This document shows, piece by piece, positions 26,801-39,790 of a DNA stretch of 64,000 bases (position 1 is the stretch's first letter; every line of letters begins with the position of its first letter). This DNA comes from Calvatia gigantea (taxonomy: Eukaryota > Basidiomycota > Agaricomycetes > Agaricales > Lycoperdaceae). The position numbers and the translations under genes are program-made. The DNA lies in the NCBI GenBank assembly GCA_025093985.1, contig JACAAK010000005.1, forward strand, positions 2,960,974 to 3,024,973. The letters run 5' to 3'. Below the pieces are notes generated by a model. That model made no database searches, was not told where the DNA came from, and saw only the letters and a list, made by a program, of their open reading frames with translations.

Positions 26801-27540
26801 CCTGGTTATTCTACCAGGATTATATTGTGTTCAACAGGATTATGATAATCAAAACCCCTACTAGATTATCACACTTTAATCTAAGTTATTTTAGCTGCTG
26901 TGGGACTAGCAGTCATTCTAGGTGACAACTGTCGGGAGTTATTTCAACCGGATTTAGATTTGCATAATCAGGATGCTCGGCTATAGTCGTCACCAGGATA
27001 ATCCTGGTTGCTGCGACCGATGCTGTCGCAGGATAGAACATACCCTATAACGTCGTGCCCTACTCGGATTACTTGTTACTGCAATCGTAGAGCATAATTT
27101 CAACAACCCGTTCCTCTCAGGTAACTCAATGCTGGCCTGACGAATAAAATAGCATCTGACAAGAATTTTGGAGTTATATGTCCCGACTGCCGTCATGGGG
27201 TTGCTTGTCTGGTCGAGAATCCGGACTGGGCCAGTCAAAAATATGTTGCCCATGACTTGTTATGGCATAAAAATGTGGAGTTTGTTGTATCGGAGGGTTT
27301 ACTTTTGGGGTTCGATACATCATCAATGACTGGAGTCAATTTAAGTCGTCAGTGCAAGGAAAAGAAACTATTATCTCGAATCAAATTCGCCTCTTCGAAA
27401 GTTTCCACAACTCCATTCGACTTGAGCGCACAGTAAGTGAATTGCGGAGCATCGAAACGTGGTTCTCGCCTTGTCAGCAGCTGCCATCCTAAACATCTGA
27501 AACGCAGCAGCTAACTGGAGGTGTTGATTTGGCTCCCACA
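23845..27540. other. Gene-poor stretch
   Basis: No convincing gene. A 132-codon open frame (25322-25720, minus) has no start context, domain or splice partners that I can support. Near 24471-24497 the 13-bp unit 'acacttgtacatt' occurs twice in tandem. The AT-rich 26.7-26.9 kb part contains a small inverted-repeat element listed separately. Confidence 0.45.
26728..26886. repeat. Possible small MITE-like element
   Basis: A 159-bp AT-rich block bounded by inverted 10-mers (ACTTAGATTA at 26728-26737 and its complement at 26877-26886). Inside, variants of AGGATTAT/ATAATCCT occur at least five times in both directions, and the motif recurs just outside near 27000 (CCAGGATAATCCTGG). Subterminal repeats of this kind are typical of non-autonomous DNA elements, but no second copy is present to prove the ends. 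Confidence 0.25.
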
Positions 27541-27941
27541 GGAATTTAGATAATTTTAAACAATCGGTTCTCCTTTGGGCTCACTACCACGATAAAGTAT
27601 GTATCAGGCCTCCAAGAACGCTGGAGAATCGAATGTGTTATTGTGTCCAGGATACTTCAGCAAAAGTTAATGTCAGCAGCGCTGGATTCCTCGGGTTCCC
27701 AGCCATCGACCCGTTGTTTTAAGTACAACCAGATAACCATCTATTGTATATCCTAGCGTATGTTTTATTGGCAGTGCTAGGAGCAACTAGTCAAAATGAG
27801 CTAATACTGGAGTAAAGGGAACTAGTATCAGTGATACACTCCACTTTATCGTTGTCATTGTCAGGCGGCTTCTCAGGCTAACATAGAACGAAAGCCAATA
27901 ATATTCAAAGCAGAGAGATAGATATCATCCCTCTTTCATCG

Positions 27942-27949
27942 TATATAAG
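27942..27949 (+). promoter_or_regulatory. TATA box of lysozyme copy 2
   Basis: TATATAAG, 85 bp before the ATG at 28027. Conserved with the TATA box of copy 3 (40509-40516) together with the preceding 'gatagatatcatcc' block. Confidence 0.6.
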
Positions 27950-28026
27950 TCCTCTTGAATCCAGCAAATCCTTCCAACAGCAAATAATTCTACCAGATTC
28001 CAAGCCAGCCAATAAACATTACAGAC

Positions 28027-28653
28027 ATGCGAACCTTTCTCACTTTCCTCGTCGCTATCTCCACCTTCGCTTATCATCCAGGCAGCGGGTAAGCGCACAA
28101 ACGCGTACTGAGACTGATTTCTGACAACGTCCGTATCTAGACTTAAGGCGCGCCTGTGAACCACCTCCCGTCAACGCCGCAACGCTCGACCTCATCAAAC
28201 AGTTCGAGGGCTTCGTTGACAGGCCCAAGCCCGACCCAATTGGCAAACCGACAGTTGGGTACGGACACCTCTGCCAGCAAAAGAACTGCGCAGAAGTCAA
28301 GTTCAAGTTCCCGCTCAGTCAAGCCGACGCAACCACGCTCCTCCAGAGCGACCTCAAGACATTCACCAAGTGCCTCTCCGATGACGTAGATGACAAGGTC
28401 AAATTGAACGATAATCAGTTCGGAGCGCTCACGTCGTGGGCGTTCAATGAGGGTTGCGGGAACGTTAAATCGTCGACCCTGATTAAGAGGTTGAATGCTG
28501 GACAGGATCCGAACAAGGTCGCGGCGGAGGAGTTACCGCAGTGGAAATTGGCAGGCGGGAAGGTACAGTCCTGGGTTGGTTAGGAGGAGGGCTGCGGAGG
28601 TCAAGTTATTCCAGACTGCGTCAAGCACTGTTGCACACCCGCCTCCCTGTTGA
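28027..28653 (+). pseudogene. GH24 lysozyme, copy 2, frame broken near the C terminus
   Basis: Nearly identical to copy 3. Exon 1 starts at 28027 with a signal peptide (MRTFLTFLVAISTF); the second exon encodes ACEPPPVNAATLDLIKQFEG, PDPIGKPTVGYGHLC and the rest up to LAGGK. At about 28562-28570 one extra base relative to copy 3 ('aaggtacagtcctggg' against 'aaggttcttcctggg') shifts the frame and gives a stop at once, removing the last 27 or so residues, including RRRAAEVKLFQ and the final Cys. The lost sequence is still present in the shifted frame up to TGA at 28651-28653. The catalytic part is untouched. It may be a fresh pseudogene, a functional truncated form or a sequencing error. Confidence 0.7.
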
Positions 28654-30127
28654 GGCCATTTTGTCGGGACTCCCGTGCACAGTGTGTAGTATGATATAGA
28701 GTTATCCTGGTATGATGTGTATGTAGCGGGATCGTGAATGTTGCGTTGTAGCCTTGTGTGAGATCACGGTCGTGAAAGGGTTGGATGAGCTGAGACCTCG
28801 TGCGCGAATGGAAAGTGCGATCAAAAAGCATATTTGGTTCCCGTTGCCGCCGGGAATAAGGTATGGTGACTGTAGGCACCGCAAACCAATCAGACTCGGT
28901 ACCAATCACCGAGGGGACTAAAAATCCACTCACCGAGGCGAAATTTTACTACTATATAAGGAATTTTTATTGCTCGTTTTTCATTGCCGATTTTGAATCT
29001 GTAACAATGTTTTCCCTCAGCCGATTCTGTTATGCCAGAGGTGGGGGTGTGAGGCAATTACTGTGGCCGGAGGTCTTATTGAACTTGAGTACGCCAGCCA
29101 CGCAGAACGCTCAGACATTAATCGAGGGCGTGCCATGGTGATTATCCTACTCGCCACACAACCAGAACAGAAGGTAGTAGGCCCGCCAAGAGACGTGGGT
29201 CAGTCTGGCGCCCTGGCCGAATCCCCAGTTCTGTGTCTTTATCGCAGGCTTCACTGGTTACGAGAACCTTCGACAACGTCGGTCTGTGGCCTCGCCTGTT
29301 TATTTTTTCCACGCCTGAATCGGAGACGCTTTGCAGACTCGTTTGGTTGATTTCAATCGACTCGGATTCTTGTCATCCTTGAAATTTGCATCCCATTATC
29401 AGGTGAATCCCAAGTCAGCTTTGTCCCAGCGTTTCGTGTCCACGCCTTCGTGATGTGTCCATTGGCTTGGTTGGATGTTTTCCATTCATCTCTGCAAGTC
29501 AAGTACGGGGAGCGTTAAGACGTACATTCTCACGATATTGGTCGGCCTTCTCACCTCCTATTCCACGCCGAGCGTCTGGTTCAGACACAGAGAGTCCCAT
29601 GATTCTGAGCGTGCCGTTTGAAATGCGAGTGAAACCGTTACTTTGTCTTTGCCTCACGCAGTAGGAGAGTTCCGATAGCGGAGCCTGTGATTCTGGAACT
29701 TGAGCCCCAGCAAGCTCCTTTCAGGGTATTCGGAGAAAATCATCCCCTACCACCCTGGGCACTGTTGGTTCAAGTGCTTGCTTTTACTGTAAGCGAAGTC
29801 ATCGGTGGCCGGATTATACAATTTCAATCCAGCATGATGGCACCGGAGCGGATGGAAAAACGAGTCAAGTTGGAACTTGCGATTATTAAGTGTTGCCGCT
29901 TAACTTGGAAGAATCCAGATCTGAGCATTCTATGCCCATGTTATTTACTCCACTATTAGTACACAAGCGCATCGTATGCTGTCCAATGTCTATCCAGTTT
30001 TGTGAAAAATTCGTGTCTACGCACATCGTTCCGCAGAATAATTCGAGTCTGTAATGATTATCTTAGGATCTGAAGCCTCCCACAAACTGTTGGTCCCCCT
30101 AACCGGAATTAGCTGGAGTGCATACAA
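28654..30127. other. Intergenic stretch without identified features
   Basis: Only short open frames with no domain signal. No repeat shared with other parts of the window was seen. Confidence 0.4.
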
Positions 30128-30686
30128 TCAGAGGAGAACATATCTCACTTTCGTGTGGGCCGGCGGAGGGGCATTGGGTGACTGCAAAACAAAAGTCAGA
30201 ACCCTTTGCGAGGTGGCGCACAGAAAAATATAACTTACAGCATTACTGAACTGATTCCCATCAATGACGTAGGGTGGGGGTTGCACAGCATACTTGGGGC
30301 CATCGGGCACGTGATTGGGAAGAGGCGGTTGTGGGGCACCAAATGGCCTGTCGAAGGGGCCGGGGCCGCCAAACCACCCAGTCCTCTGGTTACCTTCAAG
30401 TTGTCCGGCTTGTTGTTGGGAGACCATGAAAGCACGGGCGCGCCTTCGACGGCGTAGCATCAAGAGAAGAAGAATCAGGAACAAGAACAAACAGACAGCG
30501 CCTGTGAAAAAGTTGAATTAGATCGATCACGGCATGTGGTCGGTTGATGAATGTCAGAGTTAGCGTACCAACAACGCAGCCAGCGATGATACGACCAACG
30601 CTACTACGCCTACGGCGCACGACAATTTGTGCATGGATTGTAGAGCACGAAGCGAGGAGGGTAAACAGGCTTAAGGCGGAGAACAT
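30128..30686 (-). CDS. Small single-pass membrane protein with proline-rich tail
   Basis: Three exons read on the minus strand from ATG 30686. An N-terminal signal-like segment (MFSALSLFTLLASCSTIHA) is followed by VVRRRRSSVGRIIAGCVVG. After the intron (about 30508-30557) comes a strong membrane helix, LFLFLILLLLMLRRRRRARA, with five arginines at its inner edge. The tail of about 80 residues is rich in Pro and Gly and contains PPPY (VQPPPYVIDG), a possible WW-domain docking site. A second intron (about 30181-30238) precedes a short last exon ending LL-stop at 30128. Topology is predicted as type I with the Pro-rich tail in the cytosol. I do not recognise a named family; proteins of this layout are common in mushroom-forming fungi. 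Confidence 0.6.
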
Positions 30687-33600
30687 GATCGTTCACTGCA
30701 GGGTTGGGAGTGGCACAGCCACTTGAAGGAGGGAAAACATGGATGACCATGATGACGTCATATACTGGCCAAATAGCTCAGGGTCGGCGTGACCGGAAGA
30801 GCGATTGTGCCCTTCAATGATTTCGGAGGAGCCTGGTTTATGTGTAAATATATCCTCATCCGGCCTTTAAAATGCATGACTCCACGCCGACATCTGCGAA
30901 AAGACTTTTTAGGACACGACTTGGTCCAACCCGGTTGAATCCACAATGTCCGCCGGCGGTCACATTCGTTTACTAAGCCATGGGCAAATGTCGAGTCCAA
31001 TGTCACGGATGACACCATCTGGACCAGCATCAGGCGCTAAAAAACGTACCAATCTCGTTCGCGATTCTTCTTACGACTATTGTGAGAAAGTCGGAGCCCC
31101 GACTCGGGTTCTCCAGAGAATGAGACCTCAAGCATACGCTGCACGTTTGTCGAACGCAACCGGCCACGTACGAATTTATCAACATGGTCATTCGCTGAGG
31201 ATGCGGCTCCAGTTTCCTAAAATGCTATGCTCTGTAGACGCCGCAAAGAGGGCCTCGCATGATTTTCACCCGTAGACCAAATCTCGCCGTGGGATCTCAG
31301 TTTCCGGTTGATCAATCAATACCTATACTGAACGAGTTTGGCCATAGTGAATGTTTGCAGTGACATAAGGGAAATGGGCAGTAGAAACTAAAAGTAAGAA
31401 AGTCACGCGAAGTTCTGTTCTCGCTAGTGCTTTGCGATAACTGTTATACTGCTGAGTTTTGACGCTGAAGTGTTTACTCATCATGGACGCATTGTCAACA
31501 GTTACAAATACGGAAACAGGCGATGTAGTGTATGAAATGGACCGAAGGCTTGAGGTTCGGTGCTCACTGGCATTCCTGGTCACAACGCTTCGTGAATCTG
31601 GATTTGCCACCCGACAATCCCACAGACGCGGGCTAGGAACCTTATTTGATGTGGAGATTAAATATATATCCTTGGGTCTTAGTCTCCGGTCCTTCATAAA
31701 AAGACTAGGCGCCGTGAATATTCACGTACCCCACTAGTGGCGGATCCTTGCATTCATTTGGGGCTAGTCTATACCCTCGCCTTTGGGGTTTGGATGCTTT
31801 ATTAAATAGTTAGAGTGGTTCAATACCGTAGCAGCAATAGCGGGCCAGAACGGTGTTGGTTATCGCCGGTACGCCAGTGCCATGCGCGAGCTTAAATGGT
31901 TCTGTTTTCCCAACAGTGGAATGTCAGGCGGGGTTTCAAACATCCCACGACCACACCGGAGCCAGGAGATCCATCACCAAATCATTGCCTATTCCATTGG
32001 ATGAACATTCGACTCGTACTCACTCACCTAGCCTAGACCTCCAGTGCCTGAGTCCGAACCGGGATTCTGGATTGGGGTCGTCTGACCACGCCATACGCAG
32101 GCCTACGGAATTTTGTTGTGCCAGCCAACACCACTATCAATTTACCGCGACTAGTTAGTGTGCCCTTGCGTGGGTAGCTGCGTGGCACGGGAGAGTAGGG
32201 GATACGACATCTCGCGGAGTGCACCAAGGAGAGATAATTGGTAAGGTAATCACCTGGGTACAGAACCCCTGCCGGTACAATTGGAACATGTCGATTGGAG
32301 GCCATGGAGCGAGGCTGGCACAATAACTCCGAGTAGATAAGGTAGGCGGAGCAAAGGTGAGCGCTACACATTCGTATCGGCGCCTGCACATGTTTTGGAC
32401 TTGTCGCTGTCTTTCTAATGGGGTGGGGTGATTAGACCGCTTGTACGCTCTTTATCCAACCGCTAGGACTTAGTGGAAAATGACTGTAGCATCAGTTGTG
32501 AATATGTTGTCGAGGAACTCTTTTGACCACAGGAGATTGACCACTGTTGAACGTCCTAAAATTTGAGCGTGGTTTGTTTGCGACTCAGTAAGATATCCAT
32601 TGAATGTACGTTATCCTCTCCCACCTCTCCTACAATCAACTCTGCACTGCCTAATCGAAGTAACAGCGGTGCGATGGTAATATGACTCATGCCACACATG
32701 TTTCCTGCCCAACCCTGGCGGGGGGAACGGTGAACCCGAAAGGATCATCACAACATGATGTAGAAACTCCATAAAAAGAAACGAACGGGATGCATCCCCA
32801 TGGACCAAACGTGCCAGCAAGTTCATGGAAACACATACACAGCACTCGGAAGAATACTGTTGTGCTGAAACACAAGCAAGAATGAGCTTTTGGCACAGCA
32901 ATACAGCTCGGGATGGTCGTATCACGGCATGGTCGGGCTAAATTCGTAGATTCTCGAATGGGCTTGGCATTGAAAGCTTCCCTTGTCAAGCCCAACTTGG
33001 AACGGGAGATCTGAATAAGTCGCCAGCACGTTAACGCGGTGCTTTTTCAGAGTTGAAACTGGAATATCGGACTGGGGACAGCCTGCCCTTCAACTTCCGC
33101 GTTTCTGGTCTCCGCTTTCTAATGTCAGATGACAAATGAACAGTCATGGGGTAGCCAAGGACAAAGTAGCCAGCGGATTAAATGGCCTCGTGTATGCGGC
33201 ACAGTCGAATAGCAAACTGGAAGCCAGACGAAACCATCTGGATTTACCATATCGGTAAACGAAATATAAACTTCAGGTTCGGAACGCCGGTCGAAATCAC
33301 AGCAATCGTTTGTAGTAGACATTAGCGTCCCATGATGATGGAACAGATGCACCCTTCGAGCCACTTTCCATTTTGAACTTCCCCCTTTATTTCTTTCCTT
33401 TTATTCCCTAATTTGATTGCTCAGGGTCCGGCTCACACTTTGTGTCATTGTGTTTGTCTGGCCTTCCGAACACCCCGCTCGTAGTAACCGCCCAGCGCCA
33501 TACCGTTGCTGATACATAACCACCGACGACGAAAACTGCGGATACGCTGCTGCCATGGAACGGCTTCTCCGATTTTTTTGGTACCCTTCCATCGCAGATT

Positions 33601-35593
33601 CAGGTCGCTCACCACTCCATCGTTTCTAGTTGACACTTGTGCGGCAGGAAGGCTCTCCGATAATTAATCCAGAGAATGTGTCGCTAAGAATGACGGTTTG
33701 GTGCATGTTCTTTGGGCCTGACATGTCAACGTATCATAGATTGTGTGCACATTTACGGTATCCAATTTCTTAGCAAGTGGACATTGTGTGATAGTCAGGG
33801 TCCACTCGGGTTAGGTGATGGAGAAGAAGTCTGTACAGACCAACCAACCAGTGCCAGCAAACGAGATTCTTCTCATGGGCCGGATAGATAACCATGAGGC
33901 ATCTCTGCATTTGATCAGTATTGATTATTGATACGCCGATGGGCGCCGCTCAAAGTAAGGTTCGAATGACTTTTTGGCGTGGGTACGTCGCTGGACAGGT
34001 TGTAGAAACGTGTGATTATCCATACAAAATTTGGGGTTGAAGGGAGGCTATGATTCTGATTCGTGGGTTGGCAGGTTTGCGCTTGATGTGACTGAGAAGG
34101 GATCGGTGGTCACAGATGGTGTTGGCGGAACGAGTGTCTCCATGCATGTTTTGTTTTTGTTTTCCAACGGTCATCGTTCGAGGGGCAAAAGGAATGGAAA
34201 CTGCAGGCAAGTAACGGGTTGGGAGTGTCCAACATCGTCGTAAAGCAGGGATTCAGGTCTTAGGGTAGACTGGCAATGGTTGGGCCCAGGCTTGAGTCGT
34301 GTTAGCAGCCTGCCGAAGGTCCGCCCTGCACGGAAACAAATAACACACACGGTGGATTGATTCGGTAGTGCTTCTTGATAGAACATATGGACAGGTGGTG
34401 ACGGCATGGAGTCATTGTAAAGAATTCGGGTGAATGGACTCGACATGGAGAGCCGTCTCCTTCAAGAAAGTTGGGCCCTTGGCATCGTATGGGCAGATGG
34501 CAATCGTAACCAGGTTGAATCTTATTATCCCCACTTTTATCGCATGACATACTTCGTGACCTTCAGCGATGTTATACGGAAGGACGTGTGTGCCATGGCT
34601 ATACGGATTACGCGTTCGGGATACGCGTCCAATTGCCTGGTTTATTCGTTCGGGGACGGGGTGCACGCTTTTCGGTTAATCTGAACAATATCCCTGAATG
34701 GGCTAGGCAAGTCATGTGTCCGAAGTCCGAATGTTCCTTGGTTCTAGGTGATGGGGAATAGGAGCGTTGTAGTTGGGTGTTTGGATGTTGGCTTACTATC
34801 CCCGCGGTCGATGGGAAATTCGACAAGCCTCCGGATCGGACGCCTGGATAAGCGGACGGTGGAAATACGCGGAAAGGCGGTGCTAGCATAGTTACTGTTC
34901 AAAGGACAAGTTGAGAGAGGATAGCATCCGCCAGAATAGACGGTGTTTGGAGACGATCAACGTGCACCATGTTGGGGGTTTGTCGAGGTCGAAGTATTTC
35001 TGTCGAGTGCAGGGACGGTGATATCGCTGATGTGTGTCACAGCGGGAGAGATAATTTAACACAACACATTCATGGGTTCTGTTTTTACCTGTGCTTTCCG
35101 GCGGTATTTGAGAATCTGGGAATGCCTGCACCTAAAAACTCAGAGAACAATTACGGGAGGTGTTCCCGGGTGTTGGGGGGGTGGGCTGCGAAGCAATAAG
35201 GCGGTTTGGACTACATCAGAAGAGTGGGCAGATGAGCTGGTTTACGGGACCGGACGATAGTCACGTAGGCTATTTGACGTGCGAGCCAATGTTCCCTGAC
35301 ACTGTTTCTATTTTTAGTAAGTGGGAACAGGGGAATTGTTTTTGGAAAGGGGGGATCGAAGGACCGGGGCTGGGGCGCCCGGGCGTGAGAAGGCTGGAGT
35401 GAGAGGAACTGACGTATGATAGCTGGCTCACTGCGGGAAAAGCCATGGAAATGAACCGGGCATTCTGGTGATGAGGCGCCGGAGCGGAGTCCGAAAAAGG
35501 ACATTGAGTGGGATGTCGGCATGTGTGCCGAGCAAAACAAACGGATTTCAAGTCAGCTCGCCTTCTCTCCTCCATCCATCTCGTCCCCCCACC
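30687..35593. other. Gene-poor stretch upstream of the MADS gene
   Basis: Nearly 5 kb without a supportable gene. Open frames of 90-130 codons occur on both strands but lack splice partners, domains or homology to anything else here. The part just before 35594 is pyrimidine-rich, with the CCCCCCACC context before the MADS ATG. I see no tRNA-like fold. Confidence 0.4.
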
Positions 35594-37386
35594 ATGGGCC
35601 GCCGCAAGATTGAAATTCAGCCAATTACTGCAAGTATCCCGCCATTCTACTCCTGATTTTCTGCTCACTTTCTTCTCAGCATGAGCGAAATCGCTCTGTC
35701 ACCTTTTTAAAGGTACGGCCTTCCAATTTATTCGCTATTTTTGCCCACACCCTATTTATTCTTGGCCCATTACCCGTCCAGCGTAAGAATGGTCTATTCA
35801 AAAAGGCTTATGAGCTTGGTGTGCTCTGCTCCGTCGACGTTGCAGTCATCATCTTCGGTATGCCCCCATCTCTCTCCTCCAGCTCCTTGCTGAACCTTGT
35901 TCTATTTTTATCCGTAGAGGAACGCCCTGGTCACCATCTTAAGCTGTACCAGTACTGCTCGACCGATATCCACGATATTGTCCAGCGCCATCTCCGTGTA
36001 AGTCTCAACTAATTTCTAAACAATGTTGTGCCTCATCACTCGCAGCATGATGGCGAAAAAGATACGCGTGGACCCCAAGACTTTGCAGGCAACGCCAACA
36101 CCAAGATGGATGACATAGTTGACGGCGATGATGACGATCAGGACGACGACGACGAAGGTCCTGGAAAGCGCCGGGGTGACCCCAAGTTGAAGCGTGGCTC
36201 GGACCTCACAATGCCTAATGATGTACGTCTCGGACTCTTTACCGCCTAACTAACCTTGGCTGACTTTCACAGATGGAATTTATGCCCAATCGTGGTTTAT
36301 CAATTCAGCAGCCTCCTCTCCCTATGCACGGAATGGGTTCTGGGTCCGGGCTTCCCATCTCAAATGACCGACGCGATTTGCGCACCCACCCGTCTCACCA
36401 CAAGCGCCCACGCACAGACCACCCCAGTCTCCATAGCCGATCTCCATCCGATGACCACTTACCCTCGGGTTCGACGGGATACCATTACCAAACTGGCTCA
36501 GGACCCTCTTTTTCTAGGACGGGCGGACAGTATCCTGGAAATTCACAGTACACGCCCCTCTACCCGGTTTCTAACCACCCCACGCCTCCACCTGTCTTTA
36601 TTCCCCTCCAGCAGGAGGGGTTCGGCCCTTCATCTTCCCGTGCTACTGGACCACGGAGCGGCGGTCCTGGCCCGCCACACTCGACATTTTCAACCGGCCG
36701 GTCGAACAGCTCAGGTTCCTCTTATGACCCTAACATGTATCAAGGCATTATGCGCCCGCCTCAGTCGGCCCCTCATCACTCCAGTGGCGCCGGCGGCGGC
36801 AGCGCAGCAAGCGGGGGAGGCGACCTCTTCACTGCTTTCCTAGACGCTGACGAACACAGCCGTCAATCTCAGGGACAAGGAGGCTTTGGGCTTGACTGGC
36901 CGGTCCACGGATCTAGCGCTGGTTCTGGTCCTCCACCGCCAAATCCCGCACCTTCTGGTGAGTATTGAATTGTTTGACATGTTGTGGTTTCCTTCACGTA
37001 ATGCTTCTTTGTTTTGCTGACTGATAGCCGCAGTATCTAACGCCCCGGCCAATCCGTCGTCAGGGCCAACCGAAGGGGGTTCGAATTGGCTCGATTTCTT
37101 GTCTGGAAATTCTAACCCATCGGCTTCGGCCAGGGACCCCTCAATGTCATGGGAAAGGAGCGGTGGTGACAACAGAGCGGACATTGCCGATATGTTTGGA
37201 TCTGGCGGTGGAGGGAGTGGTGGGGGAGGTGGGCAGACTACGTCTCCATTAAACGTCGGTATGAGCAACATAGCAGGAAAGAGACGTCTCGCCTCAGATG
37301 CCGACGACCCGGGTCTCGCTAGTCCAGGATCTCTCGGGGGAATGGGCGGTGACAAGAAAGACCTCAAGCCTGAAGGAGGTGGCTGA
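35594..37386 (+). CDS. MADS-box transcription factor, MEF2/RLM1 type
   Basis: Seven exons: 35594-35629, 35680-35712, 35782-35857, 35918-35997, 36046-36222, 36273-36957 and 37028-37386, all joining in frame. The N terminus is a full MADS box (MGRRKIEIQPIT, HERNRSVTFLK, RKNGLFKKAYELGVLC, VDVAVIIF). The KIEIQPI start and YELGVLCSVD class it with MEF2-like factors (yeast RLM1/SMP1) rather than SRF/MCM1. An acidic run (DGDDDDQDDDDEG) follows, then a long region rich in Ser, Pro and Gly with no fold, as is usual for the activation part. Length is about 480 residues. In yeast, RLM1 acts below the cell-wall-integrity MAP kinase; the same role here is inference. The first intron uses a GC donor (GCAAGT). 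Confidence 0.9.
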
Positions 37387-39790
37387 TCATCATTTCCCCA
37401 CCCTCCTTGAAGACGGGAGCTGATGGCATGTCACTGTCATCGTGTACCATTAGAAAAGGACTTTTGGTTCGGCTGTTTCCTCTACCGTTTCCTAGGTCTA
37501 TTTATCGTGTTTTATGACTCCTTCGCTATCTGTTTGTGTGTACGTGTTCTTCGCCCCGAGTATCCGATTCACTGTATCCGATTTCCCCTCTGTGCTTTCA
37601 TTACACAGCATACAGCCATTTTAGTATTCAAAATCGTGTTTCCCTACATTTTAAGTGACGTAGACGACAGGGCCTCCCTGGCAAGTAATAAGCAGGACGA
37701 AAATAACCAGGGGATCCCGCCGGCAGGTACTTGAATTTGAAATTAATTACGAAGGATATATTTATCGAGGTCTTTGGCATGCGAGATCGAGTGCGAACCC
37801 TATGAAAAGACGCCCGGCTGTCGCGAAGGTATAAAAAGTTGAGTCGGGAGAACAAGTCAGGAACGTTGTGATGGAGGAGCTCTTTAAATTGTATAGCATT
37901 TATTTTTATCGCTGCCTTTCGCCGAGACAGGAGACTGTACCCAATACAGAAAAGGCACGCAGCACGGGTTGCACATACGAGACGAGATAAACATAGCTGG
38001 CCGCCGGGATTTATTAATATATAAAGAGTGGGATGACGACACGAAGCTGATTTTTTTTGCAACTCCGTGAAGCGAGTCTGGTGATAGCGCGAGAGGGTCG
38101 ATGCCAGGCCTGGCAAATCAACTTCCGGTATTTATAGGTATTTTTAAGTGTGGCGCCGATATGAAGGGCTTGAATTACCGGAAAGATAGGATTATTCAAT
38201 TGAGAGAAGATGAGGTACAGGTATCAGTAGGGTTGTGTACCAGGTACGAGTGGTGTCATTGGTGGGCGGTGGTGAGAGCCATGGAGGTGTCACGACTCGA
38301 GCGTTAGTCGAGATTTATTGTTTGGCAAGGTACGGAGTTTCTGATAAAGATCAAGAAAATTCCAGTAAATTACTCGACTAGATTTCCCAATTAGAACTGC
38401 AGGGAGGTCTCGCACCTTCTTTAGGTCATGCCACATCCTCCCGCCCATCACCCTCCCTAGCTGATTTGCGCCCACCGGGTATGTGGACCGCATGCGTATA
38501 AGGACCTATGAATCTGGCTTCTGACGTCAGGTAGCCGCTTCTCCTTGTCGCATGCTGTCAGTGAAGCATTCAAATGTATCTCCATGGTGGCTGAGCGGTC
38601 ATGTTAATGGATGCCAAAAGAGGAAGGGCGGAGTTGGAAGACAAAATGTGGGTCACCCCCCATTTTTATTTGTGGGTCCGTTCAAGCCACTAAGTCCGTC
38701 AAGTATTAGCAGAGTCTTGACTTCCTCCTACCTTGACTCGCTCCCTGCACTCAGAGTCCGACTTGAATTCCATAGAAGGTCATGGGACCGTGACCGCTGG
38801 ATCAGGGGCGCGACCCGTGCGAATCAAAGACCCAGCTGATGCACGTGACTGAGCCACGATGGTGATGATGATAAACTCTGCATGCACATGGATACTGCAA
38901 CAAGCAAACCTACTGCTAAGACGCGGTGGACGTAGACTAGGATAGCTAAGAAACTACGCCCCCTCGACTGGGTATAGTCTATACGATAAATGTAGTCCTG
39001 AGTAATGGCGTGGAGAAGTCTAGGAGAGGGGTTAGATGTTAGTTCCGTGCACGATGGTACTTACTTATTTCGCTGGGGGATACTTAGTAAATATAAGTAC
39101 AGGAACTCGGAGGCACTATCACTGAAGGATCTTTTTGGTCCTTCTTGTGAAACTTTCTCCTGGGAACACCATCAAGATCCCTCCGCACAAAAGCTGTCAG
39201 TTACCCCCTCTTCACCTTGTAAGAAGGAGGAAGCCACCAAGAGGCACAAAAGTATCCTAGAATTACAGAAAAAATGTCCACCTCTGCGGCATGTGTCTTG
39301 CAAAGATGGCCTCATCCACCAATTCCATCAATAACCATTAGTGTTTGGTACTCTTCCAATAGCTGCGATACAGATGGATGTTTCATGGAAACTCATGTTG
39401 AAGTCGCCGTTCCCCACACCAGTTTGAAATTGACTGTCCGTCTGTGAATGGAACTCACCGGCGTACCTGTATAGTTTGTGCTAGCTGGCTCGAAAAAAAG
39501 AACCTGCTTGAAAGGCGCCCCAAGGGCACCCTACGTTACAGTTGACCCTCAATTTAGAGTTATGCCCCTGGACCGACGGGTCAAACCCAGTGTTCCCGCG
39601 CAGAGGTTTTGAAGACCGGATGCCAGTATCGAAGATGGTCACATAAAGCGCTCAAGTAGTTTTTTTTTCAGGTATGATTGCTCCAATTGACTACCACAAT
39701 ATTGAGAGTCGCCTGGAGGTAAGCGTGGTGGGCCTAACTCGATAACTTTACCCGCTCACTATATACAGAAGCTCCTACTTATGTAAATCT
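37387..39790. other. Intergenic stretch
   Basis: Begins with the probable 3' UTR of the MADS gene. No gene supported; overlapping open frames of 100-160 codons near 37.4-38.1 kb on both strands have no domain signal. A T-run lies at 39660-39669. Confidence 0.4.

Larger units (their letters stand above)
27540..28660 (+). repeat. Left arm of inverted duplication carrying a lysozyme gene
   Basis: The gene, its promoter and about 480 bp of upstream sequence are repeated in reverse orientation at about 39791-40900. Shared upstream blocks include 'agagagatagatatcatcc' (27912-27930), the TATA box, 'tatcagtgatacactccac' (27826-27844) and 'ctcctttgggctca' (27570-27583). Coding parts are near identical; upstream parts have many substitutions and small indels, so the copying is not very recent. 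Confidence 0.75.

Noticed and set aside
28156..28389. Ser-rich 77-codon frame, repeated in reverse at 40054-40293
   Set aside because: Alternative frame of the lysozyme exon; present in both copies only because the exon is duplicated.
37423..38116. Overlapping frames of 103 and 162 codons downstream of the MADS gene
   Set aside because: No start context, no domain and no splice partners; best explained as 3' UTR and intergenic sequence.
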